A DNA stretch of 64,000 nt from CBDBND01 sp965262665. GTDB taxonomy: Bacteria > Pseudomonadota > Alphaproteobacteria > Rhodospirillales > Rhodospirillaceae. The notes beneath the pieces are model-generated. The model had not been told where the DNA came from. It worked only from the letters and a program-made list of their open reading frames with translations, and ran no database searches. Within the stretch, counting starts at the first letter, position 1. The number at the start of each line of letters is the position of its first letter. The stretch lies in the NCBI GenBank assembly GCA_965262665.1, contig OZ253551.1:770090-834089 (forward strand), given 5' to 3'. Both the position numbers and the translations under genes were made by a program. Below, in pieces: positions 26,432 to 35,474 of this stretch.

Positions 26432-26561
26432 GGCACTGTTAGAGTAAATCGGCTTGAGTTGGAAACTAAGGTCTCCTAGCCTCCTGTCCTTTGCGAGAAC
26501 CTCATCCGTCGCTGTCCGTTCCGAAAACCTCAATCACACCTGGGCAGTTTGCACAATGAAG
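26432..26561 (+). repeat. IS6-type left end followed by two half palindromes
   Basis: GGCACTGTTAGAGTAAATCG and the AAGGTCTCCTAGCCTCC leader, then GCGAGAACCTCATCC and GTTCCGAAAACCTCAATC. The same order (IS6 end next to palindrome) occurs near 17.9, 30.0 and 43.0 kb. Confidence 0.7.
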
Positions 26562-26798
26562 GCGAAAAAGCTTTTCAGGAAGCACTGGTTGCGGGGGCCC
26601 GCAACCAGCGTTACTTGCTTCTGTCTGAGGTGTGGCCGTAAGACGGCATAACCGTCATTGCATAAATGTGGCCAATGTTTTGCCACAACCATGTTCGGTT
26701 AAGCCCAGTTGCCCTTTCCGCAAAACTTATTCGCTTGGACTGAATAGAAATCTTCTAGAATTTGTATGGTGGATGGGGTTTTCGGAAGGTACAGGCGT
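26562..26798. other. Region with a short protein-like tail and a palindrome half
   Basis: A frame ending at 26643 reads GEKAFQEALVAGARNQRYLL then LSEVWP-stop and looks like the C-terminus of an unrecognised protein. A GGTTGCGG/CCGCAACC inverted repeat lies inside it. A palindrome half (GGATGGGGTTTTCGGAAGG) is at 26770-26789. Nothing else seen. Confidence 0.35.
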
Positions 26799-26865
26799 CA
26801 ACTTGCTGCCTGAAGATCCTGTATTATGGCTTCTTCTGCTCCGGGCCAGTTAGTCTGACAATGCC
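26799..26865 (+). repeat. IS6 right-end remnant
   Basis: CAACTTGCTGCCTGAAGATC through CAGTTAGTCTGACAATGCC, one or two differences from 21957-22023. Confidence 0.85.
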
Positions 26866-27150
26866 CCGTCAACGGTCGATTCCCGTACTTGGCGCTTGGT
26901 CTTCGCCCGGATCTGGACCGTGCGTTTGATGTGCAGGGTATCGTTGTCAGGCAGCGAGGCCCTCTGCACATCTCGGTGACGCTCGGCCACACTCTCCAAG
27001 CCCTTCAGGGTAGCGCTGCCGGCCAGAGCCTCCGCGTCACCACCTTAGAATTCAAACCAGGGAAGACCGTGGTCCGTGTACTGCTTCGCCGTCGGCGGCG
27101 GGGTGGGTGGCATCTCTCCGGTGATGGCTACCCATTGGGTGGTGTTGACT
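26866..27150 (-). pseudogene. Unrecognised gene fragment with an in-frame TAA
   Basis: The minus strand reads NTTQWVAITGEMPPTPPPTA, KQYTDHGLPWFEF, TAA, GGDAEALAGSATLKGLESVA and ERHRDVQRASLPDNDTLHIK, running into the IS6 tip. The sequence is protein-like across the stop, so a tyrosine codon probably changed to TAA. No family recognised. Both ends are bounded by IS6-type tips (26865 and 27163). Confidence 0.45.
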
Positions 27151-27162
27151 ATAGAGACGAAG

Positions 27163-27325
27163 GGCATTGTCAGACTAAAATCATATGTTAGAATGTCCCC
27201 GTGGTTGAGCCAGCTTCAGTCGTTCCTGCTTGTCCGGTCTAAGCTAGGCAAACCTAGTTTCTGCGCCCTGAAATCCCCAAAAGGGGAAAGGGAAAGGCTA
27301 CCAAGAAAATTTAATCTGACAATGC
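27163..27325 (+). repeat. IS6-type tip and E-type repeat, copy 3
   Basis: GGCATTGTCAGACTAAAATC at 27163, then GGTCTAAGCTAGGC, CCCCAAAAGGGG and AATTTAATCTGACAATGCC ending at 27325. Confidence 0.72.
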
Positions 27326-27331
27326 CCTCCT

Positions 27332-27432
27332 ATGCACTACCGGGACAACCCGCAACAACGCCTTCGGCATCACATAAAATGGGCTGGTTTTACGCCGCCC
27401 AACTGGACTGATTTTGCTCCGCCGTTGACATA
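27332..27432 (+). repeat. IS21 right-end remnant
   Basis: Repeats 21302-21401 with one noticed difference (GGGCTGG for GGACTGG), including the two terminal repeats and the closing GTTGACAT. It truncates the gene at 27433-27788. Confidence 0.85.
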
Positions 27433-27788
27433 AGGGATAGTGAACCAAGGGAGGAGTCCAACTGAGCTGCCTTTGCCTTCAGTTCTGGCATTTGTCGTTC
27501 GATGCTTGGCCGCACGGAATCGTACATCATTTCTTGGCTTGCTCGCATCATTGAGCCCCACATCTGATTGTAGGATTCGGCTTCCAGGGCCTCTCTAGCT
27601 TCCTTACGGGTTTCGGGAGGACGTCCATAAGATTTTTCAAACTGAGGCACAACACGGGTCGCATAGAGAGCATCATTTCCGGACATCACATTCTGATACA
27701 GGTGCCCCATGAAACTCCGGACAAAGGATTGCCGTGAACTCTCATCATGATTGGCACCGGGGAACATGTCATGCGGAGGTTTGGTCAC
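27433..27788 (-). pseudogene. Hypothetical protein truncated by an IS21 end
   Basis: GTG 27788 follows GCGAGG by six bases. The first 118 residues (FPGANHDESSRQSFVRSFMG; AREALEAESYNQMWGSMMRA; SVRPSIERQMPELKAKAAQL) are helical and unrecognised. The frame then reads IS21 end sequence (MSTAEQNQSSWAA). The natural C-terminus is lost. No signal peptide or membrane helix. Confidence 0.6.
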
Positions 27789-27967
27789 AGTGAGCCTCGC
27801 TTATTGATGAAATTACATGCCGGGTCTGTAGTTAAACAGATACAGAGGAACCGTAAAATGTTGTTGTTTTGATCACCCGATTGGTCCCGTCAATTAGACA
27901 GGGCATTTGAGAGGTTCATATAGTGTTCGATCTAGCTCGACAGATCTATTCTTGATGGGAGTCAACC

Positions 27968-28276
27968 ATGCCAGCGTTCTTGATTGCCGACATTGACGTC
28001 AAGGATCCCGATACTTACGCGGATTACCGCACGGCCAATCCCGACATCGTTAACAAATTTGGCGGTCGCTATGTTGCCCTTGGTGGAGACATCAAAGTCC
28101 TTGAAGGGGATTGGCATCCCCGCCGTATGGTCATCATTGAGTTCCCAGATATGGATGCTATTGCCGCTTTCTATGAGTCGCCAGAGTACACCGGACTCCG
28201 GGAAATTCGCTGGCAGTGCGCAGATTCGAGACTGGTGGCCATAGAAACTTTGCCGGAACCCATCGACAGGCCCTAA
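27968..28276 (+). CDS. DUF1330 family protein
   Basis: 102 residues: MPAFLIADIDVKDPDTYADY, then FGGRYVALGGDIKVLEGDWH and RMVIIEFPDMDAIAAFYESP EYTGLREIR, the full DUF1330 pattern. The family has a dimeric alpha-beta barrel (ferredoxin-like) fold. Function unknown, possibly small-molecule binding or monooxygenase-like. GGGAGT lies nine bases before ATG. The amine oxidase gene follows after about 135 bases. Confidence 0.9.
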   Translation: MPAFLIADIDVKDPDTYADYRTANPDIVNKFGGRYVALGGDIKVLEGDWHPRRMVIIEFPDMDAIAAFYESPEYTGLREIRWQCADSRLVAIETLPEPIDRP

Positions 28277-28411
28277 CAATTTCTGGCGTGCAGTTTTGAT
28301 AGAAACTATCGATTGATCGATTGGGGAAAAATGGATGTCATTCCAGGTTACGAAAACCATAATACCAAAGACATACTAACGGCTCGATTTGCGCGATCTG
28401 GAAGAAGTTTA

Positions 28412-29872
28412 ATGACAATTAATATTTCACGACGGACCGCCTTGGCTATAGGTGGGGTATCGCTTACGCTTTTGAGTAAGCAGCGATCCGTTCGTGCCGC
28501 GGAACGTAGCGATGTTATCGTCATTGGCGCAGGGTTCTCGGGGCTCAACACCGCCATGATTTTGGCCGATGAAGGAGCGAGAGTCACTGTGCTGGAATCC
28601 TCCAACCGGATTGGCGGCCGAGCATACACCGGTGATCACATAGACGGAAGGCTTGAACTTGGAGCAAATCAAATTGGGCCGTTTTACGCCCGCGTTATTG
28701 ATGTGGCAGAACGTCTAGGAGTGCGTTTGATTCCCGGTGCCAATGTAAACGCACCGTTCGCTTTTTCTATCAACGGCACACTGATCTCTCCAGACGAATG
28801 GGAGTCCTCACCTCACAATAAACTGAATGAACAAGAGCGCCACCTTCTGCCGTCGGCGCTCCAACCATATTACATGATTAATCATAATCCCCTCGTCGAA
28901 CTGGATGAGTGGCTGGAAGACAAGGGACGGCCCTTTGACATCCCTTACGGACGATGGCTTCAATCCATCGGTGCGTCTCCTCAAGCTCTCAAATTCATCG
29001 GCGAAACTGCAATCGGCGAAGATATATGGCGCGTACCAGCGTTGAGGTATATCCAAGACTCGACCCGTGCGGCAACGATGATGGCGGATCTTAAAGGTGA
29101 TCCCACCAAGTCCGGCTACGAAATGGCTGCGCTAAAAAGCGCCCGCGTTGAAGGCAGGACCTCTCGCCTTCCAGAGGCTATGGCGCAATATCTTGGTGAT
29201 AGCGTAAGGCGCAATAAGATTGTTACGCGAATCTCCATGAACAAGATAAGAGCCGAAGTCCATTGTTTAGATGGCTCTCGGTATGAAGCAGACTTTGTTG
29301 TTTCCGCGGTCCCATTTCCAGCACTGCGGAATATCGAAGTTGAGCCGGGCTTTGAAGGCCCTCAGAAGACAGCCGTCAACCGCATGCCTTACAAGAACAA
29401 TTCTCAGGTCTACTTGCAATTAAAGGGCAGCCCCTTCTGGGAACAGGACGGCTTCAATGCGTCCCTTTGGACAGACGGCCCACTCAACATGATTAGACTC
29501 CCTTTAAGCCCTGATGGGCGCCGGGACCGGCTATCCGTAATAACTGTCGGTAAAAAGGCAGACCGCCTCGACCAATTAAAGCCGGAAGATCGCGGTGCGT
29601 TTGTAATTAAGGAAATTGAACGCCTGAGACCTTCGATAAAAGACAAACTGAGCATTGCAGGAATGCATTCCTGGCGCCAGGCATCCTTTAACCTGGGGTG
29701 CAGCCATAGTTTTGATGCCGGTGACGTTACGGCCTACGCTAGAGAGATGATCCGTCCCCATGAACGCCTCCACTCTGCGGGCGAGCACACCAGACGCCTT
29801 GAAGTGGGGATGGAATCGGCCATGGAGTCTGGCGAACGAGTGGCTTTCGGTATCCTCGAACTCATAAGCTAA
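28412..29872 (+). CDS. Tat-exported flavin amine oxidase family protein
   Basis: 486 residues from ATG 28412. The frame is open to 28313, but only the later start puts a twin-arginine motif (ISRRTALAIGGVSLTLL) at the N-terminus. The mature part begins with the FAD dinucleotide motif SDVIVIGAGFSGLNTAMILA and the GG-doublet region NRIGGRAYTGD, followed by substrate-domain sequence and the C-terminal FAD motif LHSAGEHTRRLEVGMESAME. This is the flavin-containing amine oxidoreductase fold (monoamine oxidase or protoporphyrinogen oxidase-like). Export by Tat after FAD loading is typical. Substrate unknown. Seems intact. Confidence 0.9.
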   Translation: MTINISRRTALAIGGVSLTLLSKQRSVRAAERSDVIVIGAGFSGLNTAMILADEGARVTVLESSNRIGGRAYTGDHIDGRLELGANQIGPFYARVIDVAERLGVRLIPGANVNAPFAFSINGTLISPDEWESSPHNKLNEQERHLLPSALQPYYMINHNPLVELDEWLEDKGRPFDIPYGRWLQSIGASPQALKFIGETAIGEDIWRVPALRYIQDSTRAATMMADLKGDPTKSGYEMAALKSARVEGRTSRLPEAMAQYLGDSVRRNKIVTRISMNKIRAEVHCLDGSRYEADFVVSAVPFPALRNIEVEPGFEGPQKTAVNRMPYKNNSQVYLQLKGSPFWEQDGFNASLWTDGPLNMIRLPLSPDGRRDRLSVITVGKKADRLDQLKPEDRGAFVIKEIERLRPSIKDKLSIAGMHSWRQASFNLGCSHSFDAGDVTAYAREMIRPHERLHSAGEHTRRLEVGMESAMESGERVAFGILELIS

Positions 29873-29950
29873 TTTGGACACCGTACCTAGAGAATTAACT
29901 CTGAAAACCAGGACATCTAATTCGCACAACATTGAGGAGGCGTCACAATG

Positions 29951-30200
29951 CCGCCTAGTGTGGGTCGGACCTGAAGAATCTACAATCGAGGACCCTGGCT
30001 GCGAGTTGACACCTGTCCCTTCCGAAAACCTTATCCGGTTGAAATAAAGGTGGATCCTCTGTAATCCGTTAGGGATGATATTGTTCGTTAGATTGTTCTT
30101 CATGGCATTGTTGGTCATGGTCAAGGGACCGCGCCAGTCGGCCGCAGAAAACGTCGCATTAAGACATCAGGTGCCCCTTGTGAAAACCGCATCCGCCTGA
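29951..30200 (+). repeat. IS6-type right-end remnant and palindrome halves
   Basis: GGTCGGACCTGAAGAATC to GAGTTGACACC parallels the IS6 remnant at 32313-32385; CCCTTCCGAAAACCTTATCC follows at 30018 and a weaker half near 30178. No gene in this stretch. Confidence 0.6.
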
Positions 30201-30255
30201 AATTGGCGTGAATCCTGTTCAATTCCAGAGGGTGGTCACAGTTTTATTCTGCTAC

Positions 30256-30319
30256 ATCGGCTTGAGTTTTCCGGTTTGCCGAAATGGTACGGTCTTCTCG
30301 ATGAGAGGCTCAAGCCGAT
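30256..30319. repeat. 11-bp inverted repeat with IS6 left-end core
   Basis: ATCGGCTTGAG at 30256-30266 and CTCAAGCCGAT at 30309-30319, perfect, 42 bases apart. ATCGGCTTGAG is the core of the IS6-type left ends, so two such ends may face each other here. Confidence 0.6.
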
Positions 30320-30345
30320 TTAATCTAACGACGCCCTAAACTCTA

Positions 30346-31397
30346 GAGCAGATTCAATTTAGTCCCGATCATATCCGGCGGCGGCGAAGTAGTTTTCGCA
30401 TTCGGTTGAGGTGAAGGCGTCGATGGCCTCGGCAATGGCGTCCCACAGGTCGTCGACGGTTCTGGCGGCGGCCTTTCTCAGGAGCGCCTTGAGTTTGGCG
30501 AAGGCCATCTCGATCGGGTTGCAGTCGGGACTGTAGGGCGGCAGATACAGCAGGGTTGCGCCGGCGGCTTCGATGGCCTGGCGGATGCCAGCGACCTTGT
30601 GGGCGGGCAGGTTGGCCATGACGACGCTGTCTCCGGGGTCGAGTTCGGGTGCCAGGACCTGTTCCACATAGGCCTTGAAGGCAGCCCCATGCATCGGCCC
30701 GTCGAGGAGCATCGGGGGCCCGCCAGGCCCCGGAGAGGCGCAAGCCGGCGGTCAACGTGGTGGTCTTCCAATGGCCATGGGGTATGGCGGCCCGGCACCG
30801 TTCGCCTTTGCGCGACCATCCCCGCAGCCGCGCCATCTTCATCGACGCGCCGGTCTGGTCGATGAAGATCAGCCGTTCCGGAGCGAGCCCTGCCTGGCCT
30901 TCGAACCAGAGCCGGCGCCGCGCGAGCACGTCCGGGCGCCGCCGCTCCGCTGCATGGCCGGTCTTTTTTTGTGCGTCAGCCCGCGCTTGGCGAAGAAGTG
31001 CCAGACCGTCGACGGGCACACCCGAACCCCGTGCGACGCCGCCAGCTTCTCGCCAATCTCGGCCAGCGTCATAGCCTTGGTCTGCGCCACCAGAGCCAGG
31101 ATAAAGGCCTCATGCGCATCCAGCTTCGAGCCCGGCGGTTGGCCCTGGCGGTCGGGCTCGATCGAGCCCGTCTCGCGCCAGCGCCGGTGCCAGTGGATCG
31201 CCGTCGAAGGCGCGACACGAAAACGCGCCGCGGCCCCCCGTGCAGACAGACCCCCAGTGACCGCCTCGACGACCCGCCGGCGAAGATCATTCCCGTAACA
31301 ATGCCCCATGTCTGACTCCCAAATCGCCTCGGGATATAGAATCATGGAGTGGGACGCTTGGGAATCCCCTTCGATTCACAATTCAGTCAAACCGCTC
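30346..31397 (-). mobile_element. IS630-family element, copy C (1052 bp)
   Basis: Ends GAGCAGATTCAATTT and, on the other strand, GAGCGGTTTGACTGAATT, flanked by TA (30344-30345, 31398-31399). Different subgroup from copies A and B; related to the element at 34420-35472. Confidence 0.85.
30359..31309 (-). pseudogene. IS630 transposase (copy C) with frameshift site and extra indels
   Basis: Starts MGHCYGNDLRRRVVEAVTGG. A run of seven A followed by G (CACAAAAAAAGACC) matches a -1 slippery site; after the shift the protein reads TGHAAERRRPDVLARRRLWF and LIFIDQTGASMKMARLRGWS (first Asp region). A second, non-programmed disturbance around 30720 (extra bases in a G/C run) breaks the frame before MLLDGPMHGAAFKAYVEQVL and LPPYSPDCNPIEMAFAKLKA (Glu). 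The first shift is probably normal for the element, the second is damage. Confidence 0.85.
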
Positions 31398-31423
31398 TAG
31401 AAGTCGGAGCGGTTCTCGTTCAA

Positions 31424-32161
31424 TTAATTGATTTGCGGTGTTTCGGTGTCAAGACCCGCGATCAAGGCCTGCTTCAATTCGTTCGCATAGAGCAGCTGAT
31501 CGTTTTCGATAATGACTCTCGGGTGATCTTGACCGACACCGTAGACGGCCGCATTCCAGTCCTTGCGCGGTTTAATGACGCTGCCTTCCAAACTTCCTCC
31601 GGCAAATAATCCCGTATTCAAAGAATACGCCACGATGTCATTGCCCACGTTCGTGGTGGTCGCCGCCTCCGCCCCGGCACCGATGGCACCGATGCTCAGA
31701 CCCACGTTGGCACCGATCTTGAACTCGTCGTCCAGAATGGCCTGCATCCCCTTCTCGGTGAGGATCATGAACATGATTTCAGCCGACTGCATGCCCGCCT
31801 GCAACCCAATGGAGCCTGACGTCATCCGGTAAAACGCAGGGTCACCAAACGTGTCGTCCCGGTTTTTCTTGAGCAGCACACCGTCGCCGTAACTTCCACC
31901 GATGATAAAGCCAGCCTTGTAATAGGACGGAATGACAAGAACGCCACGGGTCTTTTGCAACAGGCCCGTCAATTGTTCCGCTGGCCTGTGTTCTCCACGG
32001 ACGCGTTCGACGGCGATGACTGCTTCTTCGATGACATGACGGGCATCCATGGCATCGTCCGCATATCCGCTCAAAGAATTGAAAAGAAACCCGCACATAA
32101 AAGCCATGACGGCCACGCCGCCGGGCACCAGTTTAAAGGTCTTCACCATGTTCGCACCCAT
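31424..32161 (-). CDS. Secreted SYLF-domain (YSC84-like) lipid-binding protein
   Basis: 245 residues from ATG 32161; ATG 32149 is also possible. A signal peptide (LVPGGVAVMAFMCGFLFNSL) precedes the SYLF domain: LLQKTRGVLVIPSYYKAGFI, GGSYGDGVLL, SGSIGLQAGMQSAEIMFMIL and AGGSLEGSVIKPRKDWNAAV. Bacterial SYLF proteins are exported and bind phosphoinositides or other lipids; their role is unclear. It appears intact and lies between an IS630 and IS6 debris. Confidence 0.9.
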   Translation of the reverse strand: MGANMVKTFKLVPGGVAVMAFMCGFLFNSLSGYADDAMDARHVIEEAVIAVERVRGEHRPAEQLTGLLQKTRGVLVIPSYYKAGFIIGGSYGDGVLLKKNRDDTFGDPAFYRMTSGSIGLQAGMQSAEIMFMILTEKGMQAILDDEFKIGANVGLSIGAIGAGAEAATTTNVGNDIVAYSLNTGLFAGGSLEGSVIKPRKDWNAAVYGVGQDHPRVIIENDQLLYANELKQALIAGLDTETPQIN

Positions 32162-32175
32162 TTAAAAGTTTTCGC

Positions 32176-32455
32176 GGCATTGTCAGAGTAAATCGCCTTG
32201 AGCCGGTAAGTTAAGCTCTCGTAGCCTGGGTTAATGCACAAACCCTGCCGTTATTTCAACAGCTCGCCTGAGGTCATCCGCCTCGCGGTGATGCTGTATG
32301 TTAGATTTGCACGGCATTGTAAGGCTAATTGGCTCGGACCTGAAGAACCTTCAATTGAGGACCCTTAGGCTGCAAGTTGACACCACTCGGCCAGCGCAGC
32401 GGCTCGGTCTTATTTGAAAATATCGCGGCGGTTGAGATGGCGTTGGTGGTTGTAA
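32176..32455. repeat. IS6-family remnants, left end and right end adjoining
   Basis: 32176-32316: left end (GGCATTGTCAGAGTAAATCG) with coding for RYFNSSPEVIRLAVMLYVRF, the IS6 transposase N-terminus. 32313-32455: right end in reverse (GGCATTGTAAGGCTAATTGG) with the antisense of the transposase C-terminus (NHQRHLNRRDIF). The middle of the element is gone and the two halves face each other. Confidence 0.8.
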
Positions 32456-32540
32456 GAGAGAACAATCAATATTAGGCACATCTGGTCGATGTGTAGCTCG
32501 TAACCATTCTTGGCAAAGCCTATCCAACCCGAAGGTCTAT

Positions 32541-32610
32541 CCCTTCCAAAACCTCATTTACACTTGGTCGGATTGCATCAGAAGATCGGCGGATAAGGTT
32601 TTCGGGAAGG
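32541..32610. repeat. 70-bp palindromic repeat, full copy 2
   Basis: CCCTTCCAAAACCTCATTT at one end, GGATAAGGTTTTCGGGAAGG at the other; centre GGATTGCATCAGAAGATCGG. Confidence 0.82.
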
Positions 32611-32615
32611 ATCAG

Positions 32616-32705
32616 GTCTAAGCCAGACAAAACTTGTTTTTGCGACCTAAAATCCCCAAAAGGAGACAGGGAGAGACGACCAAGCAGGTTTAATCTGATA
32701 ATGCC
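32616..32705 (+). repeat. E-type repeat, copy 4
   Basis: GTCTAAGCCAGACAAAAC, centre AAATCCCCAAAAGG, end GTTTAATCTGATAATGCC. Directly follows a full palindromic repeat. Confidence 0.75.
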
Positions 32706-32747
32706 GGTCGAACTCCTGACAAGATCCGGTCGAACTCCTGACAAGAT
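32704..32747 (+). repeat. 22-bp perfect tandem duplication
   Basis: Two adjoining units starting CCGGTCGAACTCCTGAC and ending AAGAT, 50 bases before the next gene. Confidence 0.9.
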
Positions 32748-32798
32748 AAGGTCATGGATCTATCGGATCGCGGCGACCAATAGAACGGGGAGGCCAAC

Positions 32799-33980
32799 AT
32801 GACGCGAAATAACACTTCAACGCGACAAGGTTCGAGGTTCACGCTAATCCATTTGCTATCGGCCCTGTTAGGAATAATGTTTTTGGTACCCGCGGTGGCT
32901 AGTGCCGCAGATGCGGACGGGTTCGATCTTGAGCTTCATGCGGGACCCGAAGTGTGGTTCGAAGAACATTGGGCTGTGAAGGCGGGAAGGTTTCAACAGT
33001 TCATGGAGACCTACCGGCAGGAGGTCTATAGCCTCGCCCGACGCACGTCCGGTTACCGTGGCTACACCGTGTGGACTTTCCTTCAGCCCGAGGGCGGAGA
33101 TGCGCCTGCTCCGTCCCTCTTTACCCCGGGGTTCAGCCGCGATGAATTCATCCAGCCCCACCGGGCCATCATGCTTAACGGCGAAATACTTACCGAGCGC
33201 GTCATCAACATTGGCAGCCTGATGGCCCGAACCTACAACGTGCTCATCGTTCACCATATGCAGACCTGGGCCGACGGCGCCAATTTCCATAACGCCATTG
33301 CGGGAATTTATGCCGATGAGCATGACGACGAAAGCTTGTGGGAACATCTCTCCTCGACCTTGTATCCCCATGTCAGCAATGTGTGGACGGCCTACTTCCG
33401 CGTCATCAACACGGGATATCCTTCTGACGGCTATCCGGCACTCGGACCGGCCGCGCCCGGAGACGCCGATGATCTGAACCTGGAGCCGCGCCGGGGTCCC
33501 ATGGTGATGATGGAGGAAGGTTGGGACATCAGGCACGGCAAGCTCAATGAGTTTGTCGAAGTGTATGAAAGGGACGTTTACGCCCTGCTGCGCCGGGTTC
33601 CCGGATACCGAGGTATGACAACATTTACACGTTTGCCCCCGCAGAACGGGGAACCAGAGCCGCCCGTGGAACTTGGCGGGCCCGATGACTTCGTTGTGCC
33701 TTATCCAGGACTGCTCATGGACGGCCAGATCCGAACCGACCTCTCCATCAATGCCGGCGCCCTGTTCAAGGATGTGCATAACGCCAAGGTGGTACATTAC
33801 ATTGAAAGCTGGAACGCATTGAGTAGCTGGATGCGGGAAATGACGGCGATCTACGAGGAAGAAAATAACGGTGCCGATCCCTGGGATCTGTTTCAGAAGA
33901 CCCTGTTTCCCCTCATTAACAACCATTGGGATTTTCCCTACCGGATGATCGAGACCAGTTACATGGCCACGGAACGGTAA
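32799..33980 (+). CDS. Secreted protein with two copies of a ferredoxin-like domain
   Basis: 393 residues; GGGGAGG lies six bases before ATG. A signal peptide (LIHLLSALLGIMFLVPAVAS, cleavage after ASA) is followed by two similar halves. Half 1: EVWFEEHWAVKAGRFQQFME, TYRQEVYSLARRTSGYRGYT. Half 2: MVMMEEGWDIRHGKLNEFVE, VYERDVYALLRRVPGYRGMT. Each half ends with a W-rich block (SSTLYPHVSNVWTAYFRVIN; KTLFPLINNHWDFPYRMIET). The pattern (strand, K/R-G-K-x-x-E/Q-F helix, G-Y-R-G strand) resembles dimeric alpha-beta barrel proteins such as NIPSNAP, so the tandem could form an internal pseudo-dimer. Family not recognised; intact. Confidence 0.75.
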   Translation: MTRNNTSTRQGSRFTLIHLLSALLGIMFLVPAVASAADADGFDLELHAGPEVWFEEHWAVKAGRFQQFMETYRQEVYSLARRTSGYRGYTVWTFLQPEGGDAPAPSLFTPGFSRDEFIQPHRAIMLNGEILTERVINIGSLMARTYNVLIVHHMQTWADGANFHNAIAGIYADEHDDESLWEHLSSTLYPHVSNVWTAYFRVINTGYPSDGYPALGPAAPGDADDLNLEPRRGPMVMMEEGWDIRHGKLNEFVEVYERDVYALLRRVPGYRGMTTFTRLPPQNGEPEPPVELGGPDDFVVPYPGLLMDGQIRTDLSINAGALFKDVHNAKVVHYIESWNALSSWMREMTAIYEEENNGADPWDLFQKTLFPLINNHWDFPYRMIETSYMATER

Positions 33981-34037
33981 AGCGACTAAGTGGAGGGTGT
34001 CATTAAGGTGGTCTCTGTCTGACGTCAGCTGTCGGTG

Positions 34038-34090
34038 TCCTTTTCGAAAACCTGTGCCTTCCGAAAACCTCATCCACACTTGGGTACCGT
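34038..34090 (+). repeat. Two half copies of the palindromic repeat
   Basis: TTTTCGAAAACCTGTG and CCTTCCGAAAACCTCATCC followed by ACACTTGGGTACCGTGCA. Confidence 0.72.
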
Positions 34091-34119
34091 GCACCTTACA
34101 CGGAGGTGCTCATTCGCGT

Positions 34120-34417
34120 CCTCCAACATCGGCCCCTGGCTGTCTGAGCTCGCCGGTAAGTACCGCCGGCCATACACCCGCAAGGTCGGATGACCTGATC
34201 ACCAGCCCAGCCGTTGTCGTCGTCAAGGCCGCCGATGAGTTCCATGACAAGACCACCGCGCCCAACCAGCTGTGGCAGACCGACTTCACCTATCTCAAGG
34301 TCATCGGCTGGGGCTGGTTCTATCTGTCGACTATCCTGGACGACTTCTCGCGCTACATCATCGCCTGGAAGCTGTGCGCCACCATGCGGGCCGATGATGT
34401 GACGGAGACGTTGAACC
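34120..34417 (+). pseudogene. IS3-type OrfB fragment
   Basis: Reads KAADEFHDKTTAPNQLWQTD, FTYLKVIGWGWFYLSTILDD and FSRYIIAWKLCATMRADDVT: the first catalytic Asp region of an IS3-type rve domain. Cut on the right by the IS630 at 34420, on the left by repeat sequence. Confidence 0.8.
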
Positions 34418-34419
34418 TA

Positions 34420-35472
34420 GAGCATGATCTGACCTGATTGAATCGTTGGGGGATTCACAGGGCGAGGGATTTGTGATTCAAGATGTCGGCCGGGTTGAGG
34501 AGGCCGGCATTGATGTCGAAAGCCCTTTCCCTTGATCTTCGCAATCGGGTTCTATCAGCGGTTTCAGAGGGTATGAGCCATAGAGCGGCTGGTGCGCGTT
34601 TCGGGGTAAGCGCGGCGAGCGTGAGCCGTTGGCGTGCGCTGGAACGCGAACAGGGAGACGCCCGCCCGAAGGCGCTTGGCGGGGACCGTCGCTCGGGCCG
34701 GATCGAGGCGCATCGCGGCGTGATCCTGGGTCTTCTTGAGGAGAGGCGGGACATGGCCATTGAGGAGTTGCGCGCGGCTCTCGGGGACCGAGACCTCACC
34801 TTCAGCTACGGGTCGATACAGCGCTTCCTCGTGCGCCACGGCATCACGCGAAAAAAAAGACCGGCCATGCGGCGGAGCAAGACCGTCCGGACGTGTTGAG
34901 CCGGCGACAGGCCTGGCGCGACAGCCAGCCCGGCCTCGACCCCGACCGGCTGGTGTTCATCGACGAGACCTGGGCCAAGACCAACATGGCCCGCACCCAC
35001 GGCTGGGCCCCGCGCGGCGAACGCCTGCGCATGGCCGTCCCCCACGGACACTGGAACACAACCACCTTCCTCGCCGGGCTCACACGGCACGGCATGATCT
35101 CTCCCTTCGTGATCAACGGCGCTATCGACCGCGATGCCTTCGAGGCCTACGTCAAAGAGGGCCTCGTCCCCGAACTGAGGCCCGGCGATATCGTCGTCAT
35201 GGACAACCTCTCAAGCCACAAGGGACCCAAGGTCCGCAAGATGATCGAAGACACCGGCGCACAACTCCTCTTCCTGCCGCCCTATAGCCCTGACTTCAAT
35301 CCCATCGAACTCGCCTTCGCAAAGCTCAAGGCAAGGCTCCGAAAAGCCGCTGAGCGAACCGTCGATGGTCTCTGGAACGCCATCGGCCAAATCTCCCTGA
35401 CCTTCTCCCCGCAAGAATGCAAAAACTACTTCAACGCCGCCGGATACAGCGCAACGTGATCGGATTCCGCTC
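34420..35472 (+). mobile_element. IS630-family element, copy D (1053 bp)
   Basis: Ends GAGCATGATCTGACCTGATT and, on the other strand, GAGCGGAATCCGATCACG, flanked by TA (34418-34419 and 35473-35474). Confidence 0.88.
34513..35459 (+). CDS. IS630 transposase expressed by a predicted -1 frameshift at A8
   Basis: Frame 1 (34513-34899): MSKALSLDLRNRVLSAVSEG then a helix-turn-helix and GSIQRFLVRHGITRKKRPAM. At 34851-34858 there are eight A residues. A -1 shift there gives KKKTGHAAEQDRPDVLSRRQ and joins the catalytic frame: LVFIDETWAKTNMARTHGWA, DIVVMDNLSSHKGPKVRKMI and LPPYSPDFNPIELAFAKLKA (D, D, E). Both frames are clean, so this copy is probably active, unlike copy C. The second frame alone could start at 34893. 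Confidence 0.88.
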
Positions 35473-35474
35473 TA

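Noticed and set aside
26587..26606. GGTTGCGG/CCGCAACC hairpin as a terminator
   Set aside because: No T-run follows, and the repeat lies within a protein-like frame.
32868..34094. 408-codon minus-strand ORF
   Set aside because: Antisense to the secreted two-domain protein, which has a signal peptide, an internal repeat and a ribosome site.
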